A model generated the notes under the pieces. The model ran no database searches. It saw nothing but the letters and a program-made list of their open reading frames with translations, and was not told where the DNA came from. Shown here piece by piece: positions 56,724-64,000 of a stretch of DNA of 64,000 nucleotides. The translations under genes were made by a program, and so were the position numbers. Position 1 is the first letter of the stretch. Each line of letters starts with the position of its first letter. This DNA is from Devriesea agamarum (GTDB lineage Bacteria; Actinomycetota; Actinomycetes; Actinomycetales; Dermabacteraceae): contig NZ_LN849456.1 in assembly GCF_900070355.1 (NCBI RefSeq), forward strand, positions 2,046,001 to 2,110,000, in the 5' to 3' direction.

Positions 56724-59086
56724 GGCCCGTCAATCACCATGGCGGCGTAGGCTCCGCCCAAGGCATATGAGGACAGCAGAATCGGGCTAGCCTGGTCGGT
56801 GCCCAGCAGCGCCGCAGCGAGACCTAAACCAGCTGAAGACCCCTGGGTATCTCCCCAAACCGTCTTCGGGCTGAATACCCGTCTCCCACGAAGACCCGCG
56901 TCCTGGAATGCTTGGGCTTCAGCTGCTTCTACCTGGCCACTCCCGTGAGCCGCTGAAATCACGGTGCCAATCTGGTCGGCTTTGAGCTCGGCGCGGGTCA
57001 GCGCAGTGGTGAGCGCCTGCCCCCATCTGTGACCGTCGTCGCCGGTGCGACCCAGGCCCGTCAGCTGGCCGGTTGCGCCGAATCCGCGGATGGTGCCGAG
57101 AATGCGGGCCTGCCGTTCCGTGGCTGCGGCTCGTGACTCCACCAAAACAGCCACGGCCCCGTCAGAAATCGGTGCCCTTACCCCGGTGCCCGTGCCGTGC
57201 CGGGAGTTGTGCTGGGCGGCGACCTCTAGCGCTAGCGGCGGGAACTCGTCGGCGATGACCACCATGATCCGTTCGGCTCCGCCACGTCGAATCACCCGGC
57301 TCGCCAGATCGAGCGCCATCACAGAGCTAGTCCCTCCGGAGGCGATGGTGGCGGTGTAGCCCCGGTAGCGGTTCAGCACTGCCAGGTGCCCGGCGGCCGC
57401 GTTCACCACAGTATTGGGGAAGACCAGCGGGTTTGCTCCCTGGATACCCGAGGTGATGATGCCGTGATCAAATTCGAGCAGCGCAGACACCGGGCCGTAT
57501 CCGGTAGCAAACACGATCCCGGTGGTTTCCGCATGGACTCGGGTGAGCTTGCCGAACTCTGAGTACAGATCGTTAACGCTCGCTGCCGCCACGATAGACA
57601 ACGGGTCCAGACGGCGCGCCTTGGCCGGGTTAACACCACGGACCGCCCGTTTCAGATCGGCTCGACCCCCGACCAGGGCAGGGTCGAAGCCATCTCCATC
57701 ACGATCCATGTACCCGGCCATCAACGAGGCCAGTTTCCGGCAACCGATGATTGAACCCGCGAGTGCCCCCACCCCGGTAATAACCGCGTCATGCCTGGTG
57801 GGGTCCGGAGTTTCGATGCGCTGGTCCGGTGAACACACCACGATGGACGCGTTGTTACCGCCAAAGGCGAACGAGTTCGACATCGCCGTTGCCACTCGGG
57901 CAGGCCGTCCGCTGTCCGGGACGATATCGAGACCCGACGGGGCGGGCAGGTCGCGAGTATTAATGGTCGGTGGAAGCATCTGCTGGGTAATGGCCAGCAC
58001 GGTGCACACGGTTTCGATGGCGCCCGCGGCACCCAGCGTATGGCCGAGGCTGGACTTCACGGAGCTGGCCGGAGGGCGGGGCTGATCGCCAAATAGCAGG
58101 CTAATGGCCTTGGGTTCGACGGCATCATTGGTGGGGGTGCCGGTTCCGTGCAGGTTGATGTAATCGACCTGGTCGGGTGTGTGTCCCGCGCAGTTTAAGG
58201 CCGCACTCATGGAACGGTAGGCACCCTGTCCGCTGGGGTCGGGTGCGGTCTGGTGGTAGCCGTCGCAGCTGGTGCCATACCCGGCGATCACCGCGAGCGA
58301 GTGGGCGTTGCGCTCGCGGGTGAAGGCGTGGCGTTCGAGGATCAGGAAACCTGCCCCTTCACCCAGTGTGAGACCGGTCGAGGCCGACATGGGGCTGCAC
58401 GGGTTGGGGTCTAAAGCGCCAAGGCAGGAAAAGCCGTAGGAGCTCAGCGATGCTAGCGGGTCAACACCTCCGCAGATCACCACGTCGACGTCCCCGGCCC
58501 ACAGCATCTCGGCGGCAAATCCAATGGCGATGGCACCGGCTGCGCAGGCGTTCGAGGTCACCGCTCGTGGACCCTTGGCGCCGACGTGGGTAGCAATATG
58601 GTCGGCGACGCAGTGCAACTGGGAGGTCAGCGCCGCCTCATCGTCGATGTCACCGTCGCGGATGGCGCGAGCGTGGGCGCGTTGCAGGGTGGGCATCGCG
58701 CCGAGACTGGATCCGACGATGACGGCGATCCGGCTGGGATCACAATGGCTCAGGCGGAGGTCGGCGCTGTGCAGTGCCTGGTCCACCGCGGTAGATGACA
58801 GGGCGTAGCAGCGGTCGATCTCGGGATCCTGCGCGGTGGAAATCATTCCGGCCCAGGTGGTGAGCAGATCCGAGGTGTCGAACAACGTGTTCGTGACAAT
58901 GCCCGACTGTCCCGCGCAGATATTGCGCCAGCTGGTGTCGGTGTCGTCTCCGTTGGCGGTGACCAGTGAGATACCGGTGACCGCGACGGTGTTGTCAGCA
59001 GTGTTCTCAACGGTGTTGCCGCCGCGAAGAGTGCTGTTGGTAGGCAGAGCGTTGCCGCATGGGAGAGCGTCGGCGTGGTGAGGCAT
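56711..59086 (-). CDS. Fused ketosynthase / chain-length-factor-like protein
   Basis: One 791-residue chain with two thiolase-fold units. The first (about 30-430) is an active beta-ketoacyl-ACP synthase: nucleophile in TSNACAAG near 177, His in NLHGTGTPTND near 310, Lys/His in KSSLGHTLGAAG near 345. The second (about 435-790) has the same fold but reads ASGGTSS where the Cys should be and KTVWGDTQG in place of the KxxxGH signature, so it is catalytically dead and chain-length-factor-like. Type II PKS normally encode these two subunits on separate genes. With an ACP, FabG and FabZ in the operon it should extend and reduce a chain rather than make an aromatic. Starts three bases after the GcvT-like stop. 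Confidence 0.9.
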   Translation of the reverse strand: MPHHADALPCGNALPTNSTLRGGNTVENTADNTVAVTGISLVTANGDDTDTSWRNICAGQSGIVTNTLFDTSDLLTTWAGMISTAQDPEIDRCYALSSTAVDQALHSADLRLSHCDPSRIAVIVGSSLGAMPTLQRAHARAIRDGDIDDEAALTSQLHCVADHIATHVGAKGPRAVTSNACAAGAIAIGFAAEMLWAGDVDVVICGGVDPLASLSSYGFSCLGALDPNPCSPMSASTGLTLGEGAGFLILERHAFTRERNAHSLAVIAGYGTSCDGYHQTAPDPSGQGAYRSMSAALNCAGHTPDQVDYINLHGTGTPTNDAVEPKAISLLFGDQPRPPASSVKSSLGHTLGAAGAIETVCTVLAITQQMLPPTINTRDLPAPSGLDIVPDSGRPARVATAMSNSFAFGGNNASIVVCSPDQRIETPDPTRHDAVITGVGALAGSIIGCRKLASLMAGYMDRDGDGFDPALVGGRADLKRAVRGVNPAKARRLDPLSIVAAASVNDLYSEFGKLTRVHAETTGIVFATGYGPVSALLEFDHGIITSGIQGANPLVFPNTVVNAAAGHLAVLNRYRGYTATIASGGTSSVMALDLASRVIRRGGAERIMVVIADEFPPLALEVAAQHNSRHGTGTGVRAPISDGAVAVLVESRAAATERQARILGTIRGFGATGQLTGLGRTGDDGHRWGQALTTALTRAELKADQIGTVISAAHGSGQVEAAEAQAFQDAGLRGRRVFSPKTVWGDTQGSSAGLGLAAALLGTDQASPILLSSYALGGAYAAMVIDGPCSA

Positions 59087-59089
59087 GGT

Positions 59090-60181
59090 TCAGCCCATCG
59101 GTTCGGTGGCGGATCGTGACAGCACACGGGGCAGTGACACGGTTATCAGGCCCTGGTCACCGTCGGGTCCAGTCGCGGTGAGATCTAGACCCGGCACCCA
59201 GAACGGGGCTTCGACCACGGCAAAGAACAGTTCTTCGTCGGGGTTCGCGGACGGGCTCTGGTAGACGATCTCTCCGATGCCTTCCTCCCCGGCGCACACC
59301 GGCGTGCCCTCAGGCAGCGTGGTTCCGGTGGCGGCGACCAGCGGTACCAGCTTGGCCTGGTTTTGAGTGGGCGGGGTGAGATGCTGCGACCCGCGGAAAT
59401 CACCGAGCCGCTTCCAATCCACCATCCAGGAGAGGTCCAGCTGGTTGACGTTCAGTCCGTGCACGCCCATCCGGTAATAGGGAACCCCGGCTTCTGCTTC
59501 GACCCGGGCGAGCCCGTCGATGCCGACCACATCGCCGCCGTGCTGCCTGGCCCGTTCCGTGACGATGGCGGTGGCGCTGTGGGGCGCATTGCTCAGCAGA
59601 ACATAGCCGTATTCACCGGTGGTGGAGATTCGCACTAGATGCGCGCGCGCATCTGTGTCACCGGTACATCCTCCCGGTGCGGATAGGGCCGAGCCAGACG
59701 CGCTGGTCTCCGGCGAAGCACTCTCTGGCAGAGTGCTCTCCGGCAGAGAGATATCGGTAATGCCGTGCAGGGGGAGTCCTGCGATATCGAAATCCAGGAA
59801 TGTTTGAGCAACTTTCCACGCGGAGGGGCCCTGGAACGCGACCGCGCCCCATCCGGACGGGCTCACCTCCCAGATCACGCCGTCAGGCACCGGGATATCT
59901 GACAGGTAATCCTGGACCTCATCGGCGCTGACCGGTGTACGCGCCAACAACCAGGATTCATCGGTCAATTCCAGGTGGGCAAAGATGGCGAAAGGCTCGC
60001 CCTCGGACGTCAACGCCAGGCATTCATGCGTCGTGTCGGGATCCATGAATTCGCTGGATCGCGACAGTAACGCATCGCAAAAATCAAGCCGTTCGTCGCC
60101 GACAATGCGCACGAGCGGAGTCTCAATCGGGTGGACGGCCGTGGACTGGCGAATAACCTGGTAATCGGTCTGACTGGTCAT
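59090..60181 (-). CDS. GcvT/YgfZ-like folate-fold protein
   Basis: Protein of 363 residues resembling the aminomethyltransferase family: WGAVAFQGPSAWKVAQTFLDFDIAGLPLHGI, TGEYGYVLLSN, GIDGLARVEAEAGVPYYRMGV and a late ATGTTLPEGTPVCAGEEGIGEIVY. Glycine-cleavage T-protein and YgfZ bind tetrahydrofolate with this fold. A one-carbon transfer role or a structural/repair role is possible here. An insert from 15-bp repeats sits at about 140-160. Overlaps the upstream gene by one base. Family assignment is moderate; function in a polyketide operon is unknown. Confidence 0.72.
   Translation of the reverse strand: MTSQTDYQVIRQSTAVHPIETPLVRIVGDERLDFCDALLSRSSEFMDPDTTHECLALTSEGEPFAIFAHLELTDESWLLARTPVSADEVQDYLSDIPVPDGVIWEVSPSGWGAVAFQGPSAWKVAQTFLDFDIAGLPLHGITDISLPESTLPESASPETSASGSALSAPGGCTGDTDARAHLVRISTTGEYGYVLLSNAPHSATAIVTERARQHGGDVVGIDGLARVEAEAGVPYYRMGVHGLNVNQLDLSWMVDWKRLGDFRGSQHLTPPTQNQAKLVPLVAATGTTLPEGTPVCAGEEGIGEIVYQSPSANPDEELFFAVVEAPFWVPGLDLTATGPDGDQGLITVSLPRVLSRSATEPMG
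59702..59761. repeat. Four degenerate 15-bp in-frame repeats
   Basis: Units such as AGTGCTCTCCGGCAG encode Leu-Pro-Glu-Ser-type repeats inside the GcvT-like protein. Confidence 0.7.
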
Positions 60182-62589
60182 CAGTCATCCTTTCGGTGGG
60201 GGAGTGAGCTATCCGAGACCGGATATTGGGTGAACTGTGAGGGGCGAGTATGGACCGGTTGCGTAGCTTCCGGGTTTAGGGCCGCGGGAAGCTGGTCGGT
60301 ATGGGATTGCTCGAGGAGCCGGACCGTTTGGCAGGGCCCCGTCGGGGCGCCAGTTATACGAAGCCGCCAGGTCATGGGTGCGTCGGGCCCGATGGCCCGA
60401 CTGACGCAACCGATCAGGAGCCCCGACGAGGTCGAACGCACCAGGATTTCCGGGCTCAACGCGTCGTGATAACCCGGTGCGGGCCCGATCTGGAACCAGA
60501 ATCCGGCATCCAGTTCGACGGCGACGCCGCAGGTCCAGCGCTGCCAGCGTCTCGATGCGGTCAGCGACCATAGGCCGGACGGGCCGGGGAACACGATGCG
60601 TCCGCCAGTTCGATGACGCGGGGTGACCCAGAGGACGTTCTCGCTGGCGGTAACCGTTACTGGTACAGGTGCGGGCGCAGGTGTAGGAGCAGGTGTAGGT
60701 ACAGGTGCGGGTGCAGGCGCAAAAGTGGGCATAAAAATGGGTGGAGCTAGCACGGTGAGGTCGTGGCAGCCTGGCCCGTTATCGCCGACACGGTGTCGAA
60801 GCTGGGGGATGATGGCGTCGGGGTCATCCTCCGCGGGCCGCAGACCCCAACCGATCCCGTGTCGCCTGTCCTGGCGGGAAATTTCCTGGCTGGTCCAGAT
60901 GCCGTGGGACCAGACGGGGTTGCATGCGAAGGCTCGGCGTCGCGACGGCGCAGAGCGCACCACAGATCGGCCATTGACTATCCATCGCGTCACCGCGTGG
61001 GAGCCGGCATCCACGGTGAACTTTTCCTGTGCGAGCTCGGGTGCGGGTTCGGCTGCTACGGGTATTGCCGTGGGTTCACTATTGTTCGGGGCTGACGGCC
61101 GTTGCTCGGTTGCGTCGCACAGCATGATCGACGTGCTCAGGTGAACCGTGCCGGTTCGGTCAGTGCGCAGACGCCGATCCAGCAAATGCGAGTGCACCAG
61201 GGTATCGGCGGGGCCAGCGGTGGATGCCACGGGGCGAGCGTCGCTGTCGTACCAGGTGATCACGCAATTCGGGGGTAGAGCAGTGCCCGCGGCGGGCATT
61301 TCGCTTGCGTCGGGAACGGCTACATCGTCGCCGACAGGGCAAAGAGACGGGGATATGTGCTGGTCAGAGGTGGGCGTTGACGTGGGTAGAGGCTCGATGG
61401 CACCGACGGTCAACCAACCCTGGCGCACTCCGACCCACTGAAACATCCGCACCGGGGCATCCGGAAGACCGTGGATAGTGTGGGTGACGGTATTCGCCCC
61501 CAGCTCTATGCGGCACGACAGGTCGCACGGTTCCTGCCCCCGGTCTTCCGGTGCCCTCTGGTCTTCCTGTGCATCCCGGTGCTCCGGCGCGTCCCGATGT
61601 TCCTGATCCGCCCGATCGTGCTGAGTGATGACGAATCCGTTGGGTACGCGTGCGATGGTGAGCGGCCTAGGATTGCACTCGCGCCAGCCGCCGGCCCGAT
61701 GGGGGACATGAGCGGGCAGAGCCCACTGCATCAATGGACCGTCGATGTGCCGGTGTGTGAGAGTGACGGTGCCATCGGCGGCGGAGACTCTCAAAGCGAA
61801 GTCTCCTCGGTGATGGGTGTGCTCGCCAGGGGTGGCGATGGGTCGGGCAGGTGGGTTGGTGAGCACCACGGGCCGGGTATCACCGCTGGCCAGTTCGAGT
61901 TCTGCCGTGGTCACCGTGGCGGCATCGACATCCACCACAGCGCGCACCTGAACGGCGCCGAGACCGAGGTGGTAGCGCACGGAGCGCCGTCCGCGATCCC
62001 AAAAAGTGTCCGGCTGGAGCTGGTTGCTTAGCCGTGTAGTCAGGCCCCCGAACGCGGTGAGCGAACGCAGACCAGCACGCATGTCATCGTCGAGATCGTC
62101 GATTATGGCGCGCACAATCAGCGGGATGAAGTTCGCCAGCTGCACGTTGCCGTCGGCTCCCGGCTGAGGATGGTCGATGCACACGCACCCAACCCGTCGA
62201 TAGACCCGCAGGGCCGCCGTATTTGCCGGGTTGACGGTGAGGGTGAGAACGCTGAGTTTTTCGCGCAGCATGCAGTCAGAGGCCTCGCTGAACAATCGTC
62301 CTGTGACCACTGATTGGCGATAGCGCGGGGCTACGAAAAACATGTCGGCAATGCCTTCACCGGGGTGTGCGGTGCGTCGGCCATTGCTGCGAAATACTCC
62401 GATCGTGCCGATAACCCGGTCATCGTCACAGGCCAGGAGAAAGCAATATGGGCCCCGGTCGGTAATTTCCCGATGAAACTGCTGTGCTGTGACGCCGCTG
62501 CTCACCGGATTCGGGTTGTCGGCGTGGGAGGTAAAGAGATCGGCGACGGCGGGAGCATCGCTTTCCCGGTAATCCCTAATAATGACCAT
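60181..62589 (-). CDS. GNAT acetyltransferase fused to a large unknown domain
   Basis: 802 residues. Residues 1-155 form a GNAT N-acyltransferase: MVIIRDYRESDAPAVADLF, a beta-strand ending DMFFVAPRYRQSVVTGRLF (acetyl-CoA loop) and LTVNPANTAALRVYRRVGC. The remaining 640 residues match no family I recognise. They are rich in Thr/Val/Trp strands (ENVLWVTPRHRTGGRIVFPG, SLTASRRWQRWTCGVAVELDAGFWFQIG), suggesting a beta-sandwich. Repeat-derived inserts occur near 330-350 (Asp/Glu/Arg/His) and 635-655 (Pro/Ala/Val). It lies between the dehydratase and GcvT-like genes in the same operon, so it probably modifies the acceptor or the product. The fusion is uninterrupted in one frame. Confidence 0.75.
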   Translation of the reverse strand: MVIIRDYRESDAPAVADLFTSHADNPNPVSSGVTAQQFHREITDRGPYCFLLACDDDRVIGTIGVFRSNGRRTAHPGEGIADMFFVAPRYRQSVVTGRLFSEASDCMLREKLSVLTLTVNPANTAALRVYRRVGCVCIDHPQPGADGNVQLANFIPLIVRAIIDDLDDDMRAGLRSLTAFGGLTTRLSNQLQPDTFWDRGRRSVRYHLGLGAVQVRAVVDVDAATVTTAELELASGDTRPVVLTNPPARPIATPGEHTHHRGDFALRVSAADGTVTLTHRHIDGPLMQWALPAHVPHRAGGWRECNPRPLTIARVPNGFVITQHDRADQEHRDAPEHRDAQEDQRAPEDRGQEPCDLSCRIELGANTVTHTIHGLPDAPVRMFQWVGVRQGWLTVGAIEPLPTSTPTSDQHISPSLCPVGDDVAVPDASEMPAAGTALPPNCVITWYDSDARPVASTAGPADTLVHSHLLDRRLRTDRTGTVHLSTSIMLCDATEQRPSAPNNSEPTAIPVAAEPAPELAQEKFTVDAGSHAVTRWIVNGRSVVRSAPSRRRAFACNPVWSHGIWTSQEISRQDRRHGIGWGLRPAEDDPDAIIPQLRHRVGDNGPGCHDLTVLAPPIFMPTFAPAPAPVPTPAPTPAPAPVPVTVTASENVLWVTPRHRTGGRIVFPGPSGLWSLTASRRWQRWTCGVAVELDAGFWFQIGPAPGYHDALSPEILVRSTSSGLLIGCVSRAIGPDAPMTWRLRITGAPTGPCQTVRLLEQSHTDQLPAALNPEATQPVHTRPSQFTQYPVSDSSLPHRKDD
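60662..60720. repeat. 6/12-bp in-frame repeat
   Basis: GGTGCGGGCGCA-type units encode a Pro-Ala-Pro-Val/Thr run within the unknown domain of the GNAT fusion. Confidence 0.75.
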
Positions 62590-62610
62590 CGTGGTGTTCT
62601 TTCGCGGGTG

Positions 62611-63243
62611 TTAACCGAGTCGCTCGGTCACGATGAGTGTTCCTGCGGCAACCACCTTGCGATCCACGGTCGCCCGCACCTGGGCTTCGCGCAGACCGGA
62701 ATATCGTGCGCCGAGCCGGGCAGACAGGTTCAAAACATCGCCGGGCACAACCAGCCGTGAGAACTTCATCTTGTTGATGGATCCCAAATAGCCGACGTGT
62801 TGGCTCAGCTGTGAAGACGTGGCGCCGTCATCGGGTGACCCGGTGACCTGATGGGTTGTCTGCCGGGCGCTTTGCTCGGTGGCTTTCGCTGCGGCTTCTT
62901 TGTGTTCGGCGATATAGATCACCGCGATGAGCTGTGCGAGGGCTTCAACAATCATCACCCCGGGCATGATCGAATGATCGGGGTAGTGGCCGGCGAAATA
63001 CGGCTCGTTAATGGAGACGGCCTTAATTCCTTCGCCGCTCAGCCCGGGGTGGACATTGTGAGCGCGGTCGATCATGAGCATGGGCCAACGATGCGGCAGC
63101 ATTTGCTTAATGTCGTCGCTGGAATAGGAATATAGCTGCTGCGATGTGTCCCCTGTTTGTGGGCATGTTTTCTGGGCGTACCTATCTTGGTTGGCAGGTC
63201 CCTGGGTCGAACTTTCTCGTAGGGGTAGCGATACGGAGGTCAT
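62611..63243 (-). CDS. FabZ-type 3-hydroxyacyl-ACP dehydratase
   Basis: Removes water from 3-hydroxyacyl-ACP to give a double bond. The hotdog motif is AGHYPDHSIMPGVMIVEALAQL, with the catalytic His and Glu, and MLPHRWPMLMIDRA is the family's N-terminal strand. The 210 residues exceed the usual 150 because of a 45-residue N-terminal extension and a Thr/Ser/Gln-rich insert after the active helix. The start overlaps the ACP stop (ATGA). With FabG it would introduce the alkenes of an unsaturated chain; no enoyl reductase is visible. Confidence 0.92.
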   Translation of the reverse strand: MTSVSLPLRESSTQGPANQDRYAQKTCPQTGDTSQQLYSYSSDDIKQMLPHRWPMLMIDRAHNVHPGLSGEGIKAVSINEPYFAGHYPDHSIMPGVMIVEALAQLIAVIYIAEHKEAAAKATEQSARQTTHQVTGSPDDGATSSQLSQHVGYLGSINKMKFSRLVVPGDVLNLSARLGARYSGLREAQVRATVDRKVVAAGTLIVTERLG

Positions 63244-63542
63244 GATGCGGGAGTGTTGCGTTCGATGTGGTCGACCATTGCGTTAATGGAACCGAAGGCT
63301 TGGGAATCGTCATCGCTTACCGACACCCCGAATTCGTTATTGACCATCACCACGACTTCGAGGGTGTCCAGCGAATCCATTTCCAAACCTCGTCCAAATA
63401 GAGGTTGATTATCGGAAATGATGTCAGGGCTAGTTTCTAGGCCCAGGCTGTTAATGATGTTGTTTTTGAGTTTCCAGTTCGTCGCCATTCGCTGCTCGGC
63501 TTTGTCGCGAATAGAGGCGGCATTGAGATGTGATGTAGACAT
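63240..63542 (-). CDS. Acyl carrier protein
   Basis: Carries the growing chain on a phosphopantetheine arm. GLEMDSLDTLEVVVMVNNEFGVSVSDDD holds the modified Ser (DSLD) near residue 56, followed by the typical acidic helix. 100 residues from ATG 63542, with AAAAGGA upstream; a shorter start at 63488 is possible. Coupled to the dehydratase gene by ATGA. Confidence 0.93.
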   Translation of the reverse strand: MSTSHLNAASIRDKAEQRMATNWKLKNNIINSLGLETSPDIISDNQPLFGRGLEMDSLDTLEVVVMVNNEFGVSVSDDDSQAFGSINAMVDHIERNTPAS

Positions 63543-63691
63543 ATGGGGTCCTTTTCGGTGGTGAAACGGTGATGGGTTCGAGGGGCGATGGGCCGGTTGC
63601 GGCCTCGTCGGCTCAGCTCTTTCGCCTCAGCTCTGTCGGGATCGCGCTGGGTGCTCTGGTTGGTTCGGATGGGCAGCGACAGAGCGTCAAG

Positions 63692-64000
63692 TCAGCCGGT
63701 GATCATGCCGCCATCCACGGTGAGCACCTTGCCGGTGACATAGGAGGCGGCTGGGCTGGCTAAGAAGGTGACGCACTGGGCAACCTCGCTGGCGGTTCCA
63801 AGTCGTCCCAGTGGGATGGCGCTGGCTGCCTGTTCGCGGGAAGAGGCTGACAATTTGGCGACCATATCGGTGTCGATGAAACCCGGAGCCACGCAGTTGA
63901 CGCGGATGCCTCGGCTGGCGGTTTCGAGCGCGAGGGTTTTGGTCAGGGCGATGCATCCGCCTTTGCTGGCGGCGTAGTTGATCTGTCCGCTGCGACCGGC
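63692..64000 (-). CDS. FabG-type 3-ketoacyl-ACP reductase (5' end beyond window)
   Basis: C-terminal 102 residues of a short-chain dehydrogenase. The catalytic Tyr/Lys lie in INYAASKGG, followed by ALETASRGIRVNCVAPGFIDTDM and the closing SYVTGKVLTVDGGM. These match FabG closely. It would reduce each new 3-keto group using NADPH. It is the first gene of this operon inside the window; 149 bases separate it from the ACP gene. Confidence 0.92.
   Translation of the reverse strand, partial: AGRSGQINYAASKGGCIALTKTLALETASRGIRVNCVAPGFIDTDMVAKLSASSREQAASAIPLGRLGTASEVAQCVTFLASPAASYVTGKVLTVDGGMITG

Noticed and set aside
1-64000. tRNA, rRNA, insertion sequence or prophage
   Set aside because: I saw no tRNA cloverleaf segments, transposase or integrase motifs, or flanking direct repeats in the gaps between genes.

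Overview
The window is high-GC, densely coded DNA that looks actinobacterial. Supporting features are DtxR/IdeR-type iron boxes, an MbtH-like protein, NRPS genes coupled by ATGA overlaps, a fused PTS phosphotransferase and a lipoprotein siderophore receptor. I cannot name the species. Three blocks are visible: a divergent double NRPS siderophore locus (1-46.8 kb), a short PTS sugar-uptake locus (48.3-52.8 kb), and a compact reducing type II polyketide/fatty-acyl locus (53.1 kb to the right edge).

Left arm of the siderophore locus (minus strand, 12.47 kb to the left edge). Two NRPS genes encode Cy-A-PCP-Cy-MT/E-like-PCP-Cy-PCP followed by Cy-A[MT-like insert]-PCP-TE (TE cut by the edge). Both A domains read as cysteine-activating. 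This is a pyochelin/yersiniabactin-style thiazoline assembly line, but it has four heterocyclization domains and no aryl carrier domain at its start. The second gene starts at 4755 and stays open to the left edge.

Right arm (plus strand, 12.95-46.76 kb). One tightly packed operon encodes an ornithine/lysine N-monooxygenase, two FecCD permeases, a FepC-type ATPase, a siderophore-binding lipoprotein, an aryl-AMP ligase, a free aryl carrier protein, an MbtH-like protein and a ferric-siderophore reductase. It continues with two giant NRPSs (C-A-PCP-E-C-A-PCP-C-A-PCP and C-A-PCP-C-A-PCP-TE), a heterodimeric ABC exporter and an Sfp-type phosphopantetheinyl transferase. Specificity codes read by eye predict aryl-D-X-X-Gly-Ser-(N5-hydroxyornithine), with X likely basic. 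The two arms diverge from one 0.48-kb region with a 17/19 match to the DtxR/IdeR box, a weaker second box and a perfect 18-bp palindrome. Starvation for iron should therefore induce both arms.

The middle holds an XRE-type regulator gene in a poorly coding stretch. It is followed by a two-gene PTS operon: an EIIA-HPr-EI fusion and an EIIBC of the glucose/beta-glucoside superfamily with a vestigial second EIIB. A perfect 20-bp stem terminator closes this operon.

The right end (minus strand) is a nine-gene operon: a FabG-type reductase (cut), ACP, FabZ-type dehydratase, a GNAT acetyltransferase fused to about 640 residues of unknown domain, a GcvT-like folate-fold protein, a fused ketosynthase/chain-length-factor protein, a second phosphopantetheinyl transferase, a stand-alone condensation-like acyltransferase and an MFS exporter. 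I infer that it builds an unsaturated acyl chain on the ACP, transfers it to an acceptor and exports the product. It is the best candidate here for an undescribed system.

Across both biosynthetic loci, many genes carry in-frame tandem repeats of 12-24 bp in linkers and inside loops of catalytic domains. This is an unusual local feature.
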